Made by a program: the position numbers and the translations under genes
Assembly: GCF_900637545.1 (NCBI RefSeq)
Contig: NZ_LR134376.1
Location: forward strand, 1,321,001-1,385,000
Direction of reading: 5' to 3'
DNA length: 64,000 bases
DNA from: Aeromonas encheleia
GTDB lineage: Bacteria > Pseudomonadota > Gammaproteobacteria > Enterobacterales > Aeromonadaceae
Notes under the pieces: model-generated
Told to the model about the DNA's origin: nothing
Databases searched by the model: none
Seen by the model: the letters and a program-made list of their open reading frames with translations, nothing else
Part shown: positions 24,151 through 33,310 of the stretch, one piece after another
Position numbering within the stretch: position 1 is the first letter of the stretch
How the letters are laid out: the number at the start of each line of letters is the position of its first letter

Positions 24151-25019
24151 TGGGAACATCGACAGCTTATAGTGGCCCAAACGGTGGTACACCTTTGATT
24201 CCATCCTGGCTTGGGGATGCTCCCACGCCTACACCATCTGGTGGTGGTGCGCCTGATAGTTTGCCATCTCCAGATGAAGGTAAGCCACCTGAATCACCGA
24301 ATCGGCCACCCATTCCCAAAATGGCTGATCCCCAACGTTTCTCTGGGGCACGCAGCAACTTCACGCGATTTGCTGGCTCTGGTGGTAGTGACCGTGCCAG
24401 TCTCGGACGAGCAATATCCAGCTATGTATCAAAGTCAACAGGGGGATCACGTCAAGCAGCGCAGCGCATGGGGTCGTCTCGTGCTGCTGGCTCACGACTT
24501 CTCGGTTTCCTTGCTGACGCGCAGGCCAGAGGTGTGCGCGAAGCCTTGCGGGAGCTCAATCTTGAGTCTCTGGCTGGGCGTCCAATCTCCGAAATTTTTA
24601 TTGGCCTTGCAGATCACATATGCCCTGGTACGGGAACCGTGGATGAGGGTATCGCCCGTGATGCTTACATCGAAACCGTCGTCGAATTGGCCAGCGAAGG
24701 TCTGACCGACCTGAGTACGTTCACGCCAGAACAGATGCAAATGGTCTTTGAGCTTTACGCAACCCATGCAATTGAAGCTCGAATTTTGAATGACATTGGC
24801 ACCAAGGCGGTAATGATGCCTGCAAGTGCGCAAGTAGCACACCGGGTTGAGCAGCAGCTTCGTGATTTTATCCGTGGTGGTGTGAGTGATGCTTTGGTGC
24901 GAGAGCGAGAAAAATCCCCAACTCTCAGTTCTGAAAGGGTCCATGCATTCGTGGATGCTGTGTACGAGTCAGCATTCTCAATTTTACAAGCGTTGGGTGA
25001 AGCAGAGGCCGATAAATGA
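24150..25019 (+). CDS. qatB: QatB: accessory protein of the Qat system
   Basis: The 289-aa product begins with a Pro/Gly/Ser-rich, probably disordered segment (residues 1-60) followed by a helical region (SLGRAISSYVSKSTGGSRQA and a C-terminal part with FELYATHAIEARILND). No catalytic motif is visible. Its start overlaps the qatA stop (TAATG) and a GGGAGG ribosome site lies inside qatA, so translation is coupled. QatB is an essential, poorly characterised component in described Qat operons; assignment here is by size, style and gene order. Confidence 0.8.
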   Translation: MGTSTAYSGPNGGTPLIPSWLGDAPTPTPSGGGAPDSLPSPDEGKPPESPNRPPIPKMADPQRFSGARSNFTRFAGSGGSDRASLGRAISSYVSKSTGGSRQAAQRMGSSRAAGSRLLGFLADAQARGVREALRELNLESLAGRPISEIFIGLADHICPGTGTVDEGIARDAYIETVVELASEGLTDLSTFTPEQMQMVFELYATHAIEARILNDIGTKAVMMPASAQVAHRVEQQLRDFIRGGVSDALVREREKSPTLSSERVHAFVDAVYESAFSILQALGEAEADK

Positions 25020-26386
25020 TGAAGCGACAACTCTTAGTAGGCCGTTTCGGCCCTGATGATTTGGCAGATATCTCAGTTGGTGTTGACGAGCAGAGAACTG
25101 ACCTTCAATTGATTGTCGGCGATAAATCACTAAATCATGGTATTGGGGGGGCGCTCACCAGCTTGAAGCAGCATGGTGTCTTTCCCACGGAGATCGGTAT
25201 AGATTTGCTTGTGCTCGCGGCGCATGTACATGCGGCAGATACGCGCATTTCTCGTATCGAACAGTCACAGGATTCTTGGACGCGGGAGATTCGCCTTGTG
25301 ATTCCGGTAAGTAATCCAGTCACGTGGCGAGCGGCAGCCTCTACCTTGAAAAAGATGCTCGATTTTTTGACAGGAGACCGATGGGAAATAGAATTCCGAG
25401 TTCGACCGTCTAAGTTCTCATCTATAGCACAAACCCCTCCGCTTAATTTGATTAACCCTCCTTTCGATTCCTTAAGTTTGTTTTCAGGTGGATTGGACAG
25501 CTTGATCGGTGCGATCAATCTTCTAGAGGACGGTTTTACCCCATTGTTAATCAGCCATTTTGGGGAGGGGGCGACCAGTGATGCGCAGGGTAAGTTACTC
25601 TCCGGTTTGAAAAATCAGTACAAGAAATCGCCTTTCGAGCGGCTTCGTGTTGGCATGACTTTCGAGGATGGCCTGATTGCAGGCGTCGGTTCGGAGAACA
25701 GCACACGGGGGCGATCGTTCCTGTTCTTTGCCCTCGGGGTGTTTGCGGGGACAGGGTTAAGGCACAGGTTTACACTGCGTGTGCCCGAGAATGGTTTGAT
25801 TGCTCTGAATGTACCACTCGACCCACTGCGTCTAGGTTCCAACAGTACTCGCACGACACACCCGTACTACATGGCTCGCTGGAATGAACTGCTGGATGTC
25901 CTCGGTATAAATGGCGAAGTCCAAAATCCATGTTGGAGCCAGACAAAGGGAGAGATGGCTGCAAGTTGCCGGAACCCAGATTTACTGAGGAAGTTGGTGC
26001 CAGATTCTTTATCTTGCTCATCACCGACGAAAGGGCGCTGGAAGGGATTAAGTATTGAACACTGCGGCTACTGCCTACCCTGCCTGATTCGCCGTGCTGC
26101 ATTAGATAACGCATGGGGGGCTGGTAATGATGGCACAATATACACAGTGTCGGATTTACATGCACAGCCGCTGGATACCCGTGAGGCAACGGGTAAGCAG
26201 GTTAGATCATTCCAATATGCAATTGAGAGATTAAAAAACAAGCCACAGCTTGCGAGCCTCCTTATTCATAAACCAGGCCCACTTGATGATGAGTCTGGAC
26301 ACTTGGAGGAATGGGCGAATGTTTACCTGCGGGGGTTAACTGAAGTGGCAAGCTTGATAAATGGCGTCAAGACACGTCCGAGTTGA
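25016..26386 (+). CDS. qatC: QatC: QueC-like enzyme of the Qat system
   Basis: The 456-aa product has the PP-loop motif SLFSGGLDSLIGA near residue 157 and a C-terminal zinc-type cluster HCGYCLPCLIRR, both as in QueC, the enzyme that makes preQ0 from CDG. The QueC-like part is preceded by an N-terminal extension of about 150 residues that is not in QueC. Retention of the PP-loop and the Cys cluster suggests an active enzyme acting on a base or protein in defence and not in queuosine synthesis. The ATG overlaps the qatB stop by 4 bases. Confidence 0.88.
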   Translation: MMKRQLLVGRFGPDDLADISVGVDEQRTDLQLIVGDKSLNHGIGGALTSLKQHGVFPTEIGIDLLVLAAHVHAADTRISRIEQSQDSWTREIRLVIPVSNPVTWRAAASTLKKMLDFLTGDRWEIEFRVRPSKFSSIAQTPPLNLINPPFDSLSLFSGGLDSLIGAINLLEDGFTPLLISHFGEGATSDAQGKLLSGLKNQYKKSPFERLRVGMTFEDGLIAGVGSENSTRGRSFLFFALGVFAGTGLRHRFTLRVPENGLIALNVPLDPLRLGSNSTRTTHPYYMARWNELLDVLGINGEVQNPCWSQTKGEMAASCRNPDLLRKLVPDSLSCSSPTKGRWKGLSIEHCGYCLPCLIRRAALDNAWGAGNDGTIYTVSDLHAQPLDTREATGKQVRSFQYAIERLKNKPQLASLLIHKPGPLDDESGHLEEWANVYLRGLTEVASLINGVKTRPS

Positions 26387-26397
26387 TAAGGGACTAC

Positions 26398-27147
26398 ATG
26401 ACTACACAAGGTTTGGTGGATTTTCATTGCCATCTTGACCTCTATCCCGATCATGCAGCGGCAGTTCAGATGGCGGAGGATGCTGGTATTTTTACACTGG
26501 CCGTCACGACGACGCCGCGCGCTTGGCCGCGTAACAATGAATTGACACAACATACTCGGTATGTGCGTGCCGCATTAGGGTTGCATCCTCAATTAGTCGC
26601 TGAACGAGAGCACGAAATTAAACTATGGGATCAATACTTGTCGGAAACACGCTATGTGGGAGAGGTTGGGCTAGATGCCGGTCCCCGGTTCTACAAATCA
26701 CTTGACGCGCAAAAAAGGGTTTTTCGGCATGTACTCGAACGATGTGCGGAGGCTGGTGACAAGATCATTACCGTTCACAGTGTGAGATCCGTGAAGGCTG
26801 TTTTGGAACACTTGGAGGCTTACTTGCCATCAGGGAGAGGCAAGGTTGTGCTCCACTGGTTCACTGGAACAAAGAGCGAAGCCAAGCGGGCAATTGAATT
26901 AGGATGTTACTTTTCAATCAATGCAGCCATGCTTTCTAATGAACGCCATTTGCCAATGGTTAATGTTATCCCCCAAGATAGACTGCTGACGGAAACGGAT
27001 GGGCCATTCACGCAAGTTGGAGACCGCTTCTCTATACCATCCGATGTCGCTTTAGTTGTTAAGGTATTAGGGGGGATTAATAATGTGCCCGTTGATAAAA
27101 TGACTGAGATTATTCGAAACAACCTTCGAGCACTGCTAATCAAATAA
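26398..27147 (+). CDS. qatD: QatD: TatD-like metal-dependent DNase of the Qat system
   Basis: The 249-aa product is a TatD-family TIM-barrel hydrolase with all metal ligands in view: DFHCHLDLY (HxH), GEVGLDAG (bridging Glu), TVHSVRS (His), HWFTG (His) and LTETDGPF (Asp). It is expected to be a 3'-5' or endonuclease. The ATG at 26398 has AAGGG 5 bases upstream and follows the qatC stop by 11 bases; an in-frame TTG at 26383 overlaps qatC. It ends the four-gene Qat operon. Confidence 0.88.
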   Translation: MTTQGLVDFHCHLDLYPDHAAAVQMAEDAGIFTLAVTTTPRAWPRNNELTQHTRYVRAALGLHPQLVAEREHEIKLWDQYLSETRYVGEVGLDAGPRFYKSLDAQKRVFRHVLERCAEAGDKIITVHSVRSVKAVLEHLEAYLPSGRGKVVLHWFTGTKSEAKRAIELGCYFSINAAMLSNERHLPMVNVIPQDRLLTETDGPFTQVGDRFSIPSDVALVVKVLGGINNVPVDKMTEIIRNNLRALLIK

Positions 27148-27485
27148 GCTTGGCACGAGTTGGTGGGCTTCAGCTAAAGCCAGCTCGCGCTATATGCCTT
27201 GTTTCACGGCTTCAATATTGAACGTTTGGATATCCTCGACACCCTGAGCGTCTCCGACAGGGTGGTTGCTGTTCTGACTCATTGGAATGCTGCGTCGCAA
27301 TGACAGCTGTTCCCGCCCTACCTATCACACTTCAGGCCAAATTACGTCCATATTCGGCCAACTACTGACTCCACCGAGTTGATGTGACTCAAAACATGGT
27401 CGCAAAGGCTACGAGTGGGTAAACTAGCCCGCAATAGTGCGCCTTTGGCGCCCCCTTAATCGTCGCCTCACATTCCGGATATTTC
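27148..27485. other. Spacer between the Qat and type I restriction operons
   Basis: No open frame with a credible start is seen in these 338 bases. A weak GGCGCC-centred hairpin precedes hsdM (about 27440-27456). The stretch should contain the end of the qat transcript and the hsd promoter, neither of which is obvious. It also marks a change to the more GC-rich hsdM. Confidence 0.4.
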
Positions 27486-29948
27486 ATGGCCATCAAGAAG
27501 AACGAACTTTACTCCTCCCTCTGGGCAAGCTGCGATGAGCTGCGTGGCGGGATGGATGCCTCCCAGTACAAGGACTACGTGCTGACCCTGCTGTTTGTGA
27601 AATACGTTTCCGATAAGGCCAAGGGCAATCCCTACGCCATGATCGAGGTGCCGGGTGGGGCGAGCTTCGATGACATGGTGGCCCTCAAGGGCAGCAAGGA
27701 GATTGGCGAGGGGATCAACCGCATCATCAGTGCGCTGGCCGTTGCCAACGATCTGCAAGGGATTATCACCATTGCCGACTTCAACGACGAGGACAAGCTC
27801 GGCAAGGGCAAGGAGATGACCGACCGTCTCTCTAAGCTGGTGGCCATCTTCGAGGGGCTCGATCTCTCGGCCAACCGCACCGAAGGGGACGATCTGCTAG
27901 GGGATGCCTATGAATACCTGATGCGCCACTTCGCCACCGAGTCGGGCAAGTCCAAGGGGCAGTTCTATACCCCGGCCGAGGTGTCGCGTATTCTGGCCAA
28001 GGTGATCGGCATTAGCCGCCAGACTCCGCAAGATGCCACCGTCTACGATCCCACCTGCGGCTCGGGCTCCCTGCTGCTCAAGGCCAGTGATGAGGCCAGT
28101 CCCAAGGGGCTCTCCATCTACGGGCAGGAGATGGACAACGCCACTCAAGCGCTGGCGCGGATGAACATGATCCTGCACGACAACCCCACCGCCAAGGTGT
28201 GGAAAGGCAACACCCTGGCCGATCCGCAATGGAAAGAGGCGAACGGTGCCCTCAAGACCTTCGACTTCGCGGTGGCCAATCCGCCGTTTTCAAACAAGAA
28301 CTGGACCAGCGGGCTCGATGCCGAGCACGATCCATTCGATCGCTTCAACTGGGGCGTACCGCCCGAGAAAAACGGCGACTACGCCTTCCTGCTGCACATC
28401 ATCAAGAGCCTGAAAAGCACCGGCAAGGGCGCGGTGATCCTGCCCCACGGCGTGCTGTTTCGTGGCAATGCCGAGGCGCGCATTCGCGAGAACCTGCTGA
28501 AACAAGGCTACATCAAGGGGATCATCGGCCTGCCCGCCAACCTCTTCTACGGCACCGGCATCCCCGCCTGCATCATCGTGATCGACAAGGAGCACGCCCA
28601 GGCACGAGCCTTCAATCCCACGAGGGCAACCAGCGAGCAGCAGCGGATCTTGATGGTCGATGCCAGCCGCGGCTTTATCAAAGACGGCAACAAGAATCGG
28701 CTGCGCGAGCAGGATATCCACCGGATTGTCGACACCTTCACCCGTGGTCTGACGCTGGATGGCTACAGCCGCTGGGTGCCGCTCGCTGAAATCGCCGCCA
28801 ACGATTACAACCTCAATATCCCGCGTTATATCGACGGCAGCGAGGGGGAAGATCTGCACGATCTGGCCGCTCACTTGCAAGGGGGCATCCCCGAGCGCGA
28901 TATCGCGGCGCTCGGCCCCTACTGGCAGATCTTCCCGACCCTGAAAACCACCCTGTTTGCGCCGCTGCGCCACGGCTACAGCCAGGCGAAAGTGCCCGCC
29001 GCCAAGGTCAAGGGCACCATTCTGGCCCATGACGAATTTACCCGCTTCAAGCAGGCGGCGCTGGCGCCGTTCAGCAACTGGTATGCGGCCTGCCAGTTGT
29101 CGGAGTTTGCCAAGGGCGACTCCCCCAAGGCGCTGATCGAGGAGATAAGCGAGGCACTGCTGGAGGCGTACCGCAGCGCGGGCCTTGGCGAGTTGCTCGA
29201 CCCCTACGCCATCTATCAGCTGTTGATGGACTACTGGCAGAGCCAGCTGCAAGACGATCTCTATGTGCTGTCGCAAGATGGCTGGGAGGCGGGCCGGGTG
29301 CTGCGCGAGTTGAAGGTGGAGAAGGGCGAGAAGCAGAAAGAGAGCGCCGATCTCGTTATCGGCAAGGCCAAATACAAGGCTGAGCTTATCCCGCCCGCCT
29401 TGCTGGTGGCCCGCTTCTTTAGCGAGCAGCAGCAGGCGCTGGAAAAGTTGCAAGCCGCGCTGGATGAGGCCACTCAGGCGCTCGAATCCTTTATCGAGGA
29501 GCAGAGTGGTGAAGAGGGGAGCCTCGCCGAGGCCCTGAACGACAAGGAGAAAGTCACTGCCGCCAGCGTCAAGGCGCGCCTGAAGCTGGCCACCGACAGA
29601 GAAGAAAAGGCGGTGCTTAAGCAGGCACAAACGCTATTCGATACCGAAGCCAGTGCCAAAAAAGCCCATAAAGAGGCGAACGACGCGCTGGATAAGGCCG
29701 TGTTTGCCCACTACCCCAAACTTGACGATACCGAGATCAAAACCCTGCTGGTGGAAGACAAGTGGCAAGCGAGCCTCTGCGGCGCACTGGAAGCCGAGAT
29801 TGAGCGGGTCACCCAGCAACTGGCAACTCGGGTCAAGGAGCTGGAGGAGCGCTATAGCAGCTCCCTGCCACAGCTCACCAAGAGCGTCAGCGAGCTGGAA
29901 GCCAAGGTTGCGACCCATCTGAAAGCCATGGGGCTGGAGTGGGCATAA
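27486..29948 (+). CDS. hsdM: Type I restriction-modification methyltransferase subunit
   Basis: The 820-aa product methylates adenine in the site chosen by HsdS. It shows an N-terminal helical domain (MDASQYKDYVLTLLFVKYVS), the class landmark GQFYTPAEVSRIL near residue 158, S-adenosylmethionine motif I DPTCGSGS near residue 188 and the catalytic NPPF near residue 264. It is much longer than E. coli HsdM (about 530 aa): residues from about 480 form an extra helical region with a Lys/Glu/Ala-rich coiled coil (EEATQALESFIEEQSGEEG and on) that likely holds HsdS or the complex together. It leads the operon hsdM-hsdS-ATPase-TOPRIM-hsdR. Confidence 0.95.
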   Translation: MAIKKNELYSSLWASCDELRGGMDASQYKDYVLTLLFVKYVSDKAKGNPYAMIEVPGGASFDDMVALKGSKEIGEGINRIISALAVANDLQGIITIADFNDEDKLGKGKEMTDRLSKLVAIFEGLDLSANRTEGDDLLGDAYEYLMRHFATESGKSKGQFYTPAEVSRILAKVIGISRQTPQDATVYDPTCGSGSLLLKASDEASPKGLSIYGQEMDNATQALARMNMILHDNPTAKVWKGNTLADPQWKEANGALKTFDFAVANPPFSNKNWTSGLDAEHDPFDRFNWGVPPEKNGDYAFLLHIIKSLKSTGKGAVILPHGVLFRGNAEARIRENLLKQGYIKGIIGLPANLFYGTGIPACIIVIDKEHAQARAFNPTRATSEQQRILMVDASRGFIKDGNKNRLREQDIHRIVDTFTRGLTLDGYSRWVPLAEIAANDYNLNIPRYIDGSEGEDLHDLAAHLQGGIPERDIAALGPYWQIFPTLKTTLFAPLRHGYSQAKVPAAKVKGTILAHDEFTRFKQAALAPFSNWYAACQLSEFAKGDSPKALIEEISEALLEAYRSAGLGELLDPYAIYQLLMDYWQSQLQDDLYVLSQDGWEAGRVLRELKVEKGEKQKESADLVIGKAKYKAELIPPALLVARFFSEQQQALEKLQAALDEATQALESFIEEQSGEEGSLAEALNDKEKVTAASVKARLKLATDREEKAVLKQAQTLFDTEASAKKAHKEANDALDKAVFAHYPKLDDTEIKTLLVEDKWQASLCGALEAEIERVTQQLATRVKELEERYSSSLPQLTKSVSELEAKVATHLKAMGLEWA

Positions 29949-31327
29949 TGGCGGAGAAAATGATGCAGGCTAAAGCGGGTGAATTGGTGGCCAAGCAGAC
30001 CATCCCGGCAGGTTATAAGCAGACCGAGATGGGGGTTATTCCGGAGGACTGGGAAGTCTACTTTCTTCATGAGCTGGCTAACTTTGGTGGTGGAACTACA
30101 CCGTTAAGAGCTAAATATGAAAGATATTATCAATGTGGTATTCACCCATGGGTAAAAACGCTCGATCTTAATAATTCAGTAATCTCTATCACTGATGAAT
30201 GTGTCACAGAAAAGGCACTGCAAGAAACAAGCTTAAAACTGCATGACATTGGTTCTGTGCTAGTCGCTATGTATGGTGGATTTAACCAGATAGGAAGAAC
30301 TGGTTTACTAAATGTTAATGCAGCCATAAATCAAGCGTTGGTTGCCATTATTCCCAAAAAGGGAAGTCTAGACTCTAAATACCTGCTGCATAATTTAAAT
30401 TTTAATGTTGATTATTGGAAGGGCATTGCTAGTAGTAGCCGAAAAGACCCTAATATTACGAGCAATGATGTTAAAGCGTTCAAGCTCCCTATACCGACAA
30501 TCGAAGAACAGAAAGCTATTGCAACTGCAGTCTCTAATTCTGATGCCTTGATTGTTAGCTTGGAGCAGTTGATAGCCAAGAAACAGGCCATCAAAACAGC
30601 CACCATGCAGCAACTGCTGACCGGCCGTACCCGCTTGCCACAGTTCGCCCTGCACCCGGATGGCACTCCCAAAGGCTATAAATCCAGCGAACTGGGACAA
30701 ATCCCGGAGGATTGGAAGATTTTATCCATTGGTCAGGATGCTGCACTGAAAGCTCGTATCGGTTGGCAGGCATTGACAACGAAGGAGTATCAAGACTCAG
30801 GTGAGGTTTTTCTAGTGACGGGAACTGATTTCGATGCTGGATTAGTGATGTGGGACAGATGTTGTTATGTGAGTGAATGGCGTTATAAACAAGACCCTAA
30901 CATTCAACTCAGAGAACATGATGTTCTGATTACCAAAGATGGAACTATTGGTAAAGTTGGGTACGTTTCAGCACTAGATAAACCGGCCACACTTAACAGT
31001 GGGGTTTTTGTTATTCGCTCTAAGAAAAATAGTTTTGTACCACGCTATCTGTTCTATGTACTTACATCTCAACTCTTTAATGAGTTCATGAATCAAATCA
31101 CGGCTGGTTCAACGATTACTCACCTTTATCAAAAGGATTTTGTACACTTCGAGTTCCCAGCTCCGAATATAGAAGAACAGACTGCCATTGCCACTATTCT
31201 CTCCGATATGGATAGCGAGTTAAGTGCGCTAGAGCAAAAACTGACCAAGGCTCGCGATTTGAAGCAGGGAATGATGCAGCAGTTGCTGACCGGCCGTATC
31301 CGCTTGCCGCTGCCCCAGGAGGCGTGA
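29948..31327 (+). CDS. hsdS: Type I restriction-modification specificity subunit
   Basis: The 459-aa product holds two target-recognition domains, each opened by IPEDW (VIPEDWEVYFLHEL and IPEDWKILSIGQDA) and each followed by a conserved helical spacer (MQQLLTGRTRLPQF and MQQLLTGRIRLPLP). The spacers determine the gap between the two half-sites. Both recognition domains, near 30060-30530 and 30720-31180, are markedly AT-richer than the spacers and the flanking hsd genes, as expected if specificity was exchanged by recombination. The ATG overlaps the hsdM stop (TAATG). The DNA target cannot be read from the sequence. Confidence 0.93.
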   Translation: MAEKMMQAKAGELVAKQTIPAGYKQTEMGVIPEDWEVYFLHELANFGGGTTPLRAKYERYYQCGIHPWVKTLDLNNSVISITDECVTEKALQETSLKLHDIGSVLVAMYGGFNQIGRTGLLNVNAAINQALVAIIPKKGSLDSKYLLHNLNFNVDYWKGIASSSRKDPNITSNDVKAFKLPIPTIEEQKAIATAVSNSDALIVSLEQLIAKKQAIKTATMQQLLTGRTRLPQFALHPDGTPKGYKSSELGQIPEDWKILSIGQDAALKARIGWQALTTKEYQDSGEVFLVTGTDFDAGLVMWDRCCYVSEWRYKQDPNIQLREHDVLITKDGTIGKVGYVSALDKPATLNSGVFVIRSKKNSFVPRYLFYVLTSQLFNEFMNQITAGSTITHLYQKDFVHFEFPAPNIEEQTAIATILSDMDSELSALEQKLTKARDLKQGMMQQLLTGRIRLPLPQEA

Positions 31328-31329
31328 AG

Positions 31330-32583
31330 ATGGTAGAAAGTAGATGCGACGATGGTGCAGGCAACCAAGGTAAATCCGATAAGGAGACGATGTTGATACG
31401 CAATCTGACCGTGCACGGCTTTAAGTCGATTATGCAGGAGCAGCCTATTGAGCTGGGGCGGGTGAACTGCTTTATCGGCGCCAATGGCGTTGGTAAGAGC
31501 AACCTGCTTGAAGCGCTAGGTGTGCTGGGGGCGGCGGCTAACGGGGTGGTCGATGACGAGAGTCTGCTGCGCCGTGGGGTGCGGGCAGGTGTACCCCGGC
31601 TCTACAAGAGTTCGTTTGCCAGCGTGCGTACCCCGGTCCATATCGGTATCAACGTGTCGGGAGAACGAGGCGAGTGTTATCGGGTCTCCCTGCTCAATCC
31701 GCTGGAATCACCCGAGCCCGCTTGGGCATACAAGACCGAATATCTGTCCGATGGCAGCGACGAGATCATCGCCGATGGGGTGCGAAACAAAAAAAATCTC
31801 AATCCGCTGGCGGGGCTGGCGGCCCTCAAGATGGTCGAGCTAGCAGAGGATAACCCTGCGGCTCTATTGATGCGCGCCTTGCAGGAATACGCGATCTATT
31901 GCCCCAATACGCCGACCTTGCGCGGGATCACGCCTGATCTTCAGTCACGCCGTCCGATGGGCCTCAGTGGCGGGCAATTGGCGGAGGCGTTCGAGATGCT
32001 GCGTACTCATCTGGGCGGTCAGGGGGAGGCTGGGGAGGAGATCCTGGATGAGGTACTGGCGCTGATCGACTGGGTGGCCGATGTGGCCATCACCTCTCAG
32101 GCGGGCACCCTGCTCTCGCCCAAGGTGCCCAGAAGCAAGCATCTGCTCAAGTTTACCGACCGCTTTATGCAAAAGAGTCGTAATGAACTGACGGCCTACG
32201 ATGCCAGCGAGGGGGCACTCTATGTGCTGTTTACGGCGGCGCTATGCCTGTTGCCGCAATCGCCCAAAATCTTTGCGATCGATAACCTCGATCAAGCGCT
32301 CAATCCCCGGCTGGTGACCAGTCTGACCAAGCAGTTGGCTGGTTGGCTAAAATATCAGGACCCCGAGCGCCAATTGCTGTTCACCGCCCACAACCCGGCC
32401 GTATTGGATGGGCTGGACCTGACGGACCCCGAAGTCAGGTTGTTTGCGGTTGAGCGTAATAGCAATGGCCTGACTTGCTATCGGCGAGTTGAACTGACCC
32501 CGGCACTGCGGGCGATGAATCAGCAATATCCACTGTCACGTCTGTGGCTGATGGGGCACTTGGGAGCAGTGCCCAATGTCTGA
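31330..32583 (+). CDS. SMC/ABC-like AAA ATPase embedded in the hsd operon
   Basis: The 417-aa product is a stand-alone AAA_15/AAA_21-type ATPase. Visible are NLTVHGFKS, the Walker A GANGVGKSN, an ABC-like signature MGLSGGQLAEAF, a Walker B IFAIDNLDQALNPRL and a switch His in FTAHNPAVLDG. This architecture is shared by OLD-family, RloA and PARIS AriA proteins, which sense infection and work with a TOPRIM-type partner. The next gene overlaps it by 8 bases and is such a partner. The start at 31330 has AGGAGG 7 bases upstream; an alternative ATG at 31390 lies at the domain edge. A defence role is inferred from the context. Confidence 0.82.
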   Translation: MVESRCDDGAGNQGKSDKETMLIRNLTVHGFKSIMQEQPIELGRVNCFIGANGVGKSNLLEALGVLGAAANGVVDDESLLRRGVRAGVPRLYKSSFASVRTPVHIGINVSGERGECYRVSLLNPLESPEPAWAYKTEYLSDGSDEIIADGVRNKKNLNPLAGLAALKMVELAEDNPAALLMRALQEYAIYCPNTPTLRGITPDLQSRRPMGLSGGQLAEAFEMLRTHLGGQGEAGEEILDEVLALIDWVADVAITSQAGTLLSPKVPRSKHLLKFTDRFMQKSRNELTAYDASEGALYVLFTAALCLLPQSPKIFAIDNLDQALNPRLVTSLTKQLAGWLKYQDPERQLLFTAHNPAVLDGLDLTDPEVRLFAVERNSNGLTCYRRVELTPALRAMNQQYPLSRLWLMGHLGAVPNV

Positions 32584-33271
32584 GCTGCGCATCGCCTTGG
32601 TGGCGGAAGGACCGACGGATTTCGTGATCATTGAGGCGGCGTTAAAAGCGATTCTGCCAGGAGCTTTTATTCTGACCCAGTTGCAACCAGAGGCGAGCTT
32701 GCCCGAGATGGGCAATGGCTGGGGCGGGGTGCTTAAGTGGTGTCATGCGGCCAGCCAGCGCCATGCTGGCCCCGTCGATCAGGATCCGACGCTGGCCGGT
32801 TTCGATCTGATCATCATCCATCTGGATGTGGATGTGTCGACCATGGATTACGGCAATCTAGGACAAGAGGTTACGGCTTTGGTGCAGCCATCAGGTTGGG
32901 GAGTGTTGCCTTGTGCCCATGCCTGCCCGCCGGTGACTGATACCGTCAATGCGCTGAGCACCGTGTTGCAAAGCTGGTTGGGGCAGGCGACGGTGGGGCA
33001 ACATACGGTGTTGTGCCTGCCTGCACAGTCCTCTGGAACTTGGCTAGCGGCTTCGCTCTTGCCAGCCAATCACGCATTACTGGCCAATGCCGAGTGTGAT
33101 CCCCGTGTGGAGAATGGTCTGGCGCAATTGCCGAAGGCGATGAGGGTCAAAAAGACCCGGCGCGATTATCAATTGAAGGCGGCGGCGCTAACGCAGAACT
33201 GGGATGCGGTGAAGAGTCTCTGTGGTCAGGCATTGGTGTTTGAAACTGAGGTCCAGACAGCGTGCTCTTGA
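32576..33271 (+). CDS. TOPRIM-like (DUF4276-type) partner of the embedded ATPase
   Basis: The 231-aa product opens with LRIALVAEGPTDFVIIEAAL, a TOPRIM-type first strand with its Glu, and has IIIHLDVDVSTMD, a DxD motif that would complete a metal site. These are the landmarks of DUF4276/RloB-like and OLD-type TOPRIM nucleases. The gene overlaps the preceding ATPase gene by 8 bases and is separated from hsdR by 39 bases, so it is probably co-translated with the ATPase. It may be the effector of a two-gene module, cleaving nucleic acid when triggered. I cannot separate DUF4276 from RloB or AriB-like families by eye. Confidence 0.65.
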   Translation: MSELRIALVAEGPTDFVIIEAALKAILPGAFILTQLQPEASLPEMGNGWGGVLKWCHAASQRHAGPVDQDPTLAGFDLIIIHLDVDVSTMDYGNLGQEVTALVQPSGWGVLPCAHACPPVTDTVNALSTVLQSWLGQATVGQHTVLCLPAQSSGTWLAASLLPANHALLANAECDPRVENGLAQLPKAMRVKKTRRDYQLKAAALTQNWDAVKSLCGQALVFETEVQTACS

Positions 33272-33310
33272 CGGGGCTTTGTCTGGCAGATCATTGAGTA
33301 AGGAGTTGGA

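Noticed and set aside
28290..29630. 446-aa minus-strand frame opposite hsdM
   Set aside because: Antisense shadow of hsdM with no motif.
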